NCBI RefSeq assembly: GCF_001517585.1
Contig: NZ_FBYC01000001.1
Location: forward strand, 124,001-188,000
Direction of reading: 5' to 3'
Length of the DNA stretch: 64,000 nucleotides
Source of the DNA: Roseibaca calidilacus
GTDB taxonomy: Bacteria > Pseudomonadota > Alphaproteobacteria > Rhodobacterales > Rhodobacteraceae
Of this stretch, positions 59,396 through 64,000 are shown piece after piece (positions within the stretch are counted from its first letter, which is position 1; each line of letters starts with the position of its first letter). A program made the position numbers and the translations under genes. Under the pieces are notes generated by a model, which saw only the letters and a list, made by a program, of their open reading frames with translations, was not told the origin of the DNA and ran no database searches.

Positions 59396-61774
59396 ATGTT
59401 CCACAAGCAAGACCAGTTCACGCCAGCGCATATCTCGGGCATTCTGAAAGCCGCCGAAGCTGCCGCGCGCGACATCCCGCCCGCGTTTCCGCTGGATGCC
59501 ACGGTCGCTGTGAACCCGTTCATGGGGCAGTTGGGCGAAGATCTGGCCACCGCCAGCGCGCGGTTGGCCCGCGTGGCCGGGGTTCGCATCACCCGCGAGC
59601 GGGCTGCGTATGCGCGGGCCGTGGCTGAGGGCACGATCACCGATGACGATCTGACAGAGGCGCTTGGCGCCTGCCCGCATTCCACCAAGCCCGCCAACCT
59701 TGACGCCCTGAAAAGCCAGCTTGCCACCGACAGCCCCGCGCCGCGCGCGCTGCCCACGGTCGCGCATCTGGCCGCCCATGCCACGGGCACCGACTGGCCT
59801 GCGTTGATTGATCGGTGTTTCGGGCTCTGGGCGGCGGCGTATTTCGACCGGGGCCAAGCGCTCTGGACACCCGCGCCCGGCCATTCTGCATTCGCGGGCT
59901 GGCGCGAATGGGCCACGCATGACCTGACGCCCGAAATTGCCGGGCTGACCGGGTTTTGCGCCCATGTCGCCAGCGCGCCAGATACGCCCGAACGCGCCAT
60001 CCTGCGCGCTGCCGACCGGCTGGGGCTGACCGAGGATATGGCGGAATCGGTCTTTCACCGCTTGCTGATGGATATTGGCGGCTGGTCGCAACACGCGCGC
60101 TGGCTGCTGTGGCAGGCAGAGCTTGCTGGCGGTTCGGATGCCACGATCACCGACCTTCTGGCGATCCGGCTGGTCTGGGAAGAGGCATTGTTGGAGCTTG
60201 CCCCGCAAGCCGCGAAACCCTGGGCGCAGACCCGCGCGGCCCATGCCGCCCCCTTGGCCCCAAGCCCCGCGCAAGTGGTCGATGCCGTCCTGCAAGAGGC
60301 GGCAGAGCGCGCGCATCAGCGCGACCTGACCGCCGCCATGACCGGGATAGCGGCCACGGATGGGCGGCCAGAGGTGCAAGCCGCCTTCTGCATCGACGTG
60401 CGGTCCGAAGTGTTCCGCCGCGCGTTTGAAGCACAGGATGCCGCCATCGAAACAATCGGCTTTGCTGGGTTCTTTGGCCTGCCCTTGGCGCACCGGCCCC
60501 ATGGCGCGGACCAGACGGATATTCACCTGCCGGTGCTGCTGAACCCCGCGCTGACCGCGTGCAGCCATGCGGCCCCCAAGGCAGAGCAAGACGCGCGGAT
60601 CGCGGCTCGTGCCACCCGTGCCTGGGGCCGGTTCCGGCAGGCGGCGGTGTCGTCCTTCGCTTTCGTCGAATCCGCAGGGCCGCTCTATGGCTGGAAGCTG
60701 GTCAAGGGGGCCTTGGGGTTGGACGGGGTGCAGCGTGACAAATCCCCGGCCCCGCAGATCGAGGGCGGGCTGACGCCCGAGCAGAAGGCCGATATCGGCG
60801 CCAAGGTGCTGACCGCAATGAGCATGACCAAGGGCCATGCGCCTTTGGTGCTGCTGCTGGGCCATGGCGCAAGCGTCACCAACAACCCGCATGAAAGTGC
60901 CTATCATTGCGGGGCCTGCGCGGGGCAGACGGGCGAAATCTCGGCGCGGATGCTGGCCATTCTGCTGAATGACCCCGAAACGCGCGCCGGGCTGCCTGCG
61001 CATGGCATTACCGTGGCCGATGACGTGCTGTTCGTGGCCGGGCTGCATGATACAACAACAGACGAGATCACGCTTTACGACGATTGCCCGGCGGCCACGC
61101 ACAAGGACCGGTTGGCGCAAACCCGCCGCTGGCTGAAGGCCGCAGGCGCGCAGGCGCGGGTCGAACGTGCCATGCGCTTGCCGGGGGCGACCGCGCAAAG
61201 CGTGACCGCGCGCGCCGCCAACTGGGCAGAGCTTCGGCCCGAATGGGGGCTGGCAGGCTGCGCCGCGTTTATCGCGGCCCCGCGCGGTGTGACCCGCAAG
61301 GCGGACCTGCAAGGCCGGGCCTTTCTGCACAGCTACGACTGGCAGGATGATGCAGGCTTTGCCACGCTGGAGTTGATCCTGACCGCGCCCGTCGTGGTCG
61401 CAAGCTGGATCAGCTTGCAATACTATGGCTCTAGCGTGGCCCCCCATGCCTTTGGCGGCGGCAACAAGCTGATCCACAATGTGGTGGGGGGCATCGGCGT
61501 GGTGCAGGGCAATGGCGGGGTATTGCGCCCCGGTCTGCCATGGCAGAGCATCCATGACGGTGACGCGCTGGCGCATGACCCGTTGCGCCTGTCGGTGATG
61601 ATTGAAGCACCGATGCAGGCGATGTCGGACATCTTGCAAAAGCACCCCGATGTGCAGGCGCTGTTCGACAATGGCTGGCTGCACCTGTTCGCGCTGGAGG
61701 GCGGCAAAGTAGCAGGCCGCTATCGGCCCGGACGGGTCTGGGACAGCATTGCCGCACAGGCCAAGGCCGCCTGA
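59396..61774 (+). CDS. dabA: DabA (DUF2309), zinc-binding CO2-hydrating subunit
   Basis: A 792-residue DUF2309 protein that pairs with DabB to hydrate CO2 and trap bicarbonate using a proton or cation gradient. The beta-carbonic-anhydrase-like zinc site is complete: Cys332 and Asp334 in AFCIDVRSEVFRR, His490 in LLLGHGASVTNNPHESAYHCGACAGQTGE, with Cys505 in the same segment. Other segments: DATVAVNPFMGQLGEDL near the N-terminus and GLPWQSIHDGDALAHDPLRLSVMIEAPMQAMSDIL near the C-terminus. GGGAGAGAG is upstream and the gene starts 12 bp after dabB. Soluble or peripheral to the membrane in known systems. Confidence 0.95.
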   Translation: MFHKQDQFTPAHISGILKAAEAAARDIPPAFPLDATVAVNPFMGQLGEDLATASARLARVAGVRITRERAAYARAVAEGTITDDDLTEALGACPHSTKPANLDALKSQLATDSPAPRALPTVAHLAAHATGTDWPALIDRCFGLWAAAYFDRGQALWTPAPGHSAFAGWREWATHDLTPEIAGLTGFCAHVASAPDTPERAILRAADRLGLTEDMAESVFHRLLMDIGGWSQHARWLLWQAELAGGSDATITDLLAIRLVWEEALLELAPQAAKPWAQTRAAHAAPLAPSPAQVVDAVLQEAAERAHQRDLTAAMTGIAATDGRPEVQAAFCIDVRSEVFRRAFEAQDAAIETIGFAGFFGLPLAHRPHGADQTDIHLPVLLNPALTACSHAAPKAEQDARIAARATRAWGRFRQAAVSSFAFVESAGPLYGWKLVKGALGLDGVQRDKSPAPQIEGGLTPEQKADIGAKVLTAMSMTKGHAPLVLLLGHGASVTNNPHESAYHCGACAGQTGEISARMLAILLNDPETRAGLPAHGITVADDVLFVAGLHDTTTDEITLYDDCPAATHKDRLAQTRRWLKAAGAQARVERAMRLPGATAQSVTARAANWAELRPEWGLAGCAAFIAAPRGVTRKADLQGRAFLHSYDWQDDAGFATLELILTAPVVVASWISLQYYGSSVAPHAFGGGNKLIHNVVGGIGVVQGNGGVLRPGLPWQSIHDGDALAHDPLRLSVMIEAPMQAMSDILQKHPDVQALFDNGWLHLFALEGGKVAGRYRPGRVWDSIAAQAKAA

Positions 61775-61828
61775 GCCTTGCCGCGCGCCGCGTGCCGCGC
61801 TACGGCAAAGGCAAGCAAGGGGGCGGCA

Positions 61829-62497
61829 ATGGATGATGAAACGACACCGGGGCAGGCCGATCTGGTCTGCCCCGTATGCCTTGGCGCGGCAGTGCCTTTC
61901 CTGACCATTGCAGCGCGGCACTACCATCGGTGCCCGACCTGTCAGGCGCGGTTTCTGGACCCTGCGCATTTCATTGCCCCGGCTGAAGAGCGCGCGCAGT
62001 ATCTGACGCATGAAAACGCCATTGATGATGCGGGCTACCGGCGGTTCTTATCGAAACTGGCCGCGCCGCTATTGGCCCGTCTGGCGCCCGGTGCCCATGG
62101 GCTGGATTATGGCTGCGGTCCCGGCCCCGCGCTGGCCGCAATGCTGTCAGAGGCCGGGCATGAAGTGGCGCTATACGATCCGTTTTTCGCGCCCGATCCG
62201 GCCCCCTTGGCGCAGGTCTACGATTTTATTACCTGCACCGAAGTGGCTGAGCATTTCCACCACCCCGCCGCCGAATTTGCCCGGCTGCGCGGCTTGGTGC
62301 GCCCCGGTGGTTGGCTGGCAGCGATGACCAGCTTTCAGACCGATGACGCGCGCTTTGCGGGCTGGCAGTATCGGGCGGACCCGACACATGTTGTGTTCTA
62401 CCGCGACGCAACCTTCCGCTATCTGGCCCAAACTTGGGGTTGGCGCTGCGAGATACCTGTCAAGGATGTCGCGCTTTTACAGCGCCCCTTGGGCTAA
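61829..62497 (+). CDS. Class I SAM-dependent methyltransferase with N-terminal zinc-ribbon-like Cys pairs
   Basis: A 222-residue methyltransferase. Residues about 14-45 have C-P-V-C and C-P-T-C pairs (VCPVCLGAAV and HRCPTCQARFLDP), a ribbon like that of several small-molecule methyltransferases. The SAM-binding glycine motif is GLDYGCGPGPALAAML, then VALYDPFF, TCTEVAEHFHHPAAEF and GGWLAAMTSFQ. The C-terminus has WQYRADPTHVVFYRDATFRYLAQTWGW. Substrate unknown. ATG 61829 has AAGGGGGCGG upstream. Its last 21 bp overlap the convergent MFS gene. Confidence 0.88.
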   Translation: MDDETTPGQADLVCPVCLGAAVPFLTIAARHYHRCPTCQARFLDPAHFIAPAEERAQYLTHENAIDDAGYRRFLSKLAAPLLARLAPGAHGLDYGCGPGPALAAMLSEAGHEVALYDPFFAPDPAPLAQVYDFITCTEVAEHFHHPAAEFARLRGLVRPGGWLAAMTSFQTDDARFAGWQYRADPTHVVFYRDATFRYLAQTWGWRCEIPVKDVALLQRPLG

Positions 62498-63709
62498 TTC
62501 GCTGTTCAGCCGCCGGGCCATCCAGATGCTGCCTGCCGCGAGCGTCAGGCACCACAGGCCCATGGCCAGTGTTTGCGCCGGAAAGTCGATGCCCGCATCG
62601 ATCAGCATGCCGGTAATGCCCGGCCCGATCGCGGTTGACAACACGATGATCGTGGTCCCCAAGGACCGGATCGCGCCCAGATGCCGTGTGCCATAGACCG
62701 CCGGGAACAACCCGCCCCAAAGCGTGCTGGCCATGCCTTGGGTAAGGCCGACAATGGCCAAGGCCACATACCACATGACCACGTTCTCCGCCGGGCCGAT
62801 CAGCGCCACGCCGACGCCCATCGGCACCAGCAGCAGCGGTAATAGCCGGTGTGGCCCGAACCGGTCCGCCGCCCATCCGCTGAGGAATGACGCGGCCACA
62901 GTGAGCGATGCAAAAGCTGAATAGCCCGGCGCCATCTGCGCCAGTGTCCAGCCTTTGACCTCTGCGATATGAACTTGGTGAAAGAACACCACGGTCCCGA
63001 TAAAGCCCGGTGTCAGCAGCACCGGCACCAGCGCGGGGAAAAACCAGTGCCGCAGCGCGTCGGTCCGGTTCCAGTGCCGTGCGCCAAGGCCGGTCATGCT
63101 GTCGGAATGGGCCATCCCTTGGGGGGTGCGTTCATGGCGCAGGCTGGTCCACAGCACAGGCGCGACGACCAGCGCCAGCACCAGCGCGACGCCAAGCCAT
63201 GTCGTGCGCCAGCCGATGCTGGCGATCAGCAGCACCGTAAGCAGCGGAATGACCACCTCGCTTGCCGGGTGGCCCAGATTGGCGAAAGCCACAGCGCGCC
63301 CGCGCGTGGCCTCAAACCAGCGGCCCATAGCCGTCATCGCCATATGGATGAGCATGCCCTGACCGCAAAAGCGCAGCAGGAACAATGTCAGACCCAGCAG
63401 CCAGACTGATTGCGCGGTCGCCATCAGCACCGCCGCCAGCGCGAAAACCAGCGTCATTGCCGGGGCTAGCCGGGATAGTGGCACGATGTCGGCCAGCGAG
63501 CCGCGCCAGAACATCAGCGCGGCAGAGGCCAGCGTGGCCACGGTATACAGGCTGCCCCAAGCGCCGTCGCTTAGGCCATGCACGGCCTTTATGTCGCCCG
63601 CGAAGAGCGAGATGAACCACGTCTGCCCAAAGGCAGAGGCGAAGGTCAGCAAGAACCCCACGCCCAACCAGCGCAGGTTGGTCTTCAAAAACTGCAAGGC
63701 GTTTTGCAT
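62477..63709 (-). CDS. MFS transporter
   Basis: A 410-residue major facilitator protein with 12 predicted TM helices. The N-terminal half starts LGVGFLLTFASAFGQTWFISLFAGDI; a loop-2 motif A variant RGSLADIVPLSRLAP lies between TM2 and TM3, and the C-terminal half has SGWAADRFGPHRLLPLLLVPMG. The PSEVVIPLLTVLL-type stretch resembles nitrate/formate-type or general anion MFS subfamilies only weakly. Substrate unknown. It converges with the methyltransferase gene (21-bp overlap) and ends with a short basic tail. Confidence 0.9.
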   Translation of the reverse strand: MQNALQFLKTNLRWLGVGFLLTFASAFGQTWFISLFAGDIKAVHGLSDGAWGSLYTVATLASAALMFWRGSLADIVPLSRLAPAMTLVFALAAVLMATAQSVWLLGLTLFLLRFCGQGMLIHMAMTAMGRWFEATRGRAVAFANLGHPASEVVIPLLTVLLIASIGWRTTWLGVALVLALVVAPVLWTSLRHERTPQGMAHSDSMTGLGARHWNRTDALRHWFFPALVPVLLTPGFIGTVVFFHQVHIAEVKGWTLAQMAPGYSAFASLTVAASFLSGWAADRFGPHRLLPLLLVPMGVGVALIGPAENVVMWYVALAIVGLTQGMASTLWGGLFPAVYGTRHLGAIRSLGTTIIVLSTAIGPGITGMLIDAGIDFPAQTLAMGLWCLTLAAGSIWMARRLNSELAQGAL

Positions 63710-63800
63710 GGCGGGGCCTGACTGCCGGACAGGTCAAGATGTCCGGGCAAAAGGAATAATGCTTAACATGTGTCATACCCCTGTGCCGGGCGCAAGCGGC

Positions 63801-64000
63801 CTAGCGCATTAGCACAACCGGCACTTTGCAACTACGCACCATTTCCGTCGTGCTTGACCCGATGACAAGGCTGCGGATGCGCGAATGCCCGTAAGCACCC
63901 ATGACGACCATGCCGAAGCCCTCGGCCTCTACCAGCTTGCCCAGATCGGTTTCCGGCTGGCCGGGGATGACGCGGGTTTCAACGGCAATCCCCGCAGCTT
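63801..64000 (-). CDS. Universal stress protein (UspA family), 5'-partial at window edge
   Basis: The last 66 residues are visible: a helix-strand AGIAVETRVIPGQPETDLGKL, then FGMVVMGAYGHSRIRSLVIGSSTTEMVRSCKVPVVLMR and the stop. The G-2x-G-9x-G(S/T) ATP/phosphate motif (GAYGHSRIRSLVIGSST) is intact, so it belongs to the ATP-binding Usp branch. The N-terminal part lies beyond 64000. Confidence 0.88.
   Translation of the reverse strand, partial: AAGIAVETRVIPGQPETDLGKLVEAEGFGMVVMGAYGHSRIRSLVIGSSTTEMVRSCKVPVVLMR

Noticed and set aside
58361-62011. A 1216-codon open frame on the minus strand
   Set aside because: It is antisense to dabB and dabA, whose motifs, RBS and codon pattern are clear. Long antisense frames are common in GC-rich DNA; the composition is Arg/Gly/His-rich and lacks domains.

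Overview
The window is high-GC and compact, with a gene set typical of the Rhodobacterales (Rhodobacteraceae, Alphaproteobacteria). Pointers are the ffh–GNAT–chorismate mutase–rpsP–rimM–trmD string, the rimP–nusA–ylxR–infB operon with an attenuator-like leader, an alphaproteobacterial LexA box in front of dnaE2, a TAXI-type TRAP system and a fused DUF1989/GcvT protein. The species cannot be named from sequence alone. Most genes are chromosomal housekeeping genes in tight 4-bp-overlap operons. Two stretches look accessory: an IS graveyard with an ABC/Nudix operon beside it (about 18.4–27.9 kb), and an IS-free DabAB inorganic-carbon-uptake locus (56.9–61.8 kb).

Layout. 0–4.4 kb: hemH with a convergent tiny secreted protein, a CAP-domain lipoprotein, trpA and ychF. 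4.4–12.8 kb: a DctB/DctD-like two-component system, a TAXI TRAP binding protein with its fused permease, and a convergent MttB-family methyltransferase. 13–18.4 kb: nadA-nadB-nadC, a MATE exporter and a convergent CoA-binding protein. 18.4–21.2 kb: an IS5-family element (IS427-like, -1 frameshift transposase) joining an IS21 left-end fragment to a 3'-truncated IS1182-family element. 21.5–27.2 kb (minus strand): a LysR regulator in one open frame with a substrate-binding protein, then permease, ATPase and a DUF4743/Nudix-like protein. 27.9–30.1 kb: tRNA-Ser(GGA), ureidoglycine aminohydrolase, a PQQ-type sugar dehydrogenase.

30.3–35.2 kb: the ffh to trmD translation/secretion cluster. 35.2–40.7 kb: uvrB, argE, a DUF2059 protein, tRNA-Ser(CGA) and a Tat-exported DUF3047 protein. 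40.8–46 kb: a membrane-bound spermidine-synthase-like protein and LexA-controlled dnaE2. 46–51.5 kb: rimP-nusA-ylxR-infB. 51.6–56.8 kb: the DUF1989–GcvT fusion divergent from cbiB-cobC-DUF599, with a perfect 17-bp palindrome between them, then tRNA-Val(UAC). 56.9–64 kb: LysR regulator divergent from dabB-dabA, a methyltransferase, an MFS transporter and a universal stress protein cut by the window edge.

The least explained points are the LysR–binding-protein fusion with a degenerate Nudix partner, the GAFPGA (not GAFTGA) activator beside the TAXI transporter, the DUF1989–GcvT fusion with its palindromic operator candidate, the hybrid flanks of the IS5 copy, and an orphan minus-strand terminator at 18.4 kb. 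No CRISPR array, rRNA gene or phage module was seen.
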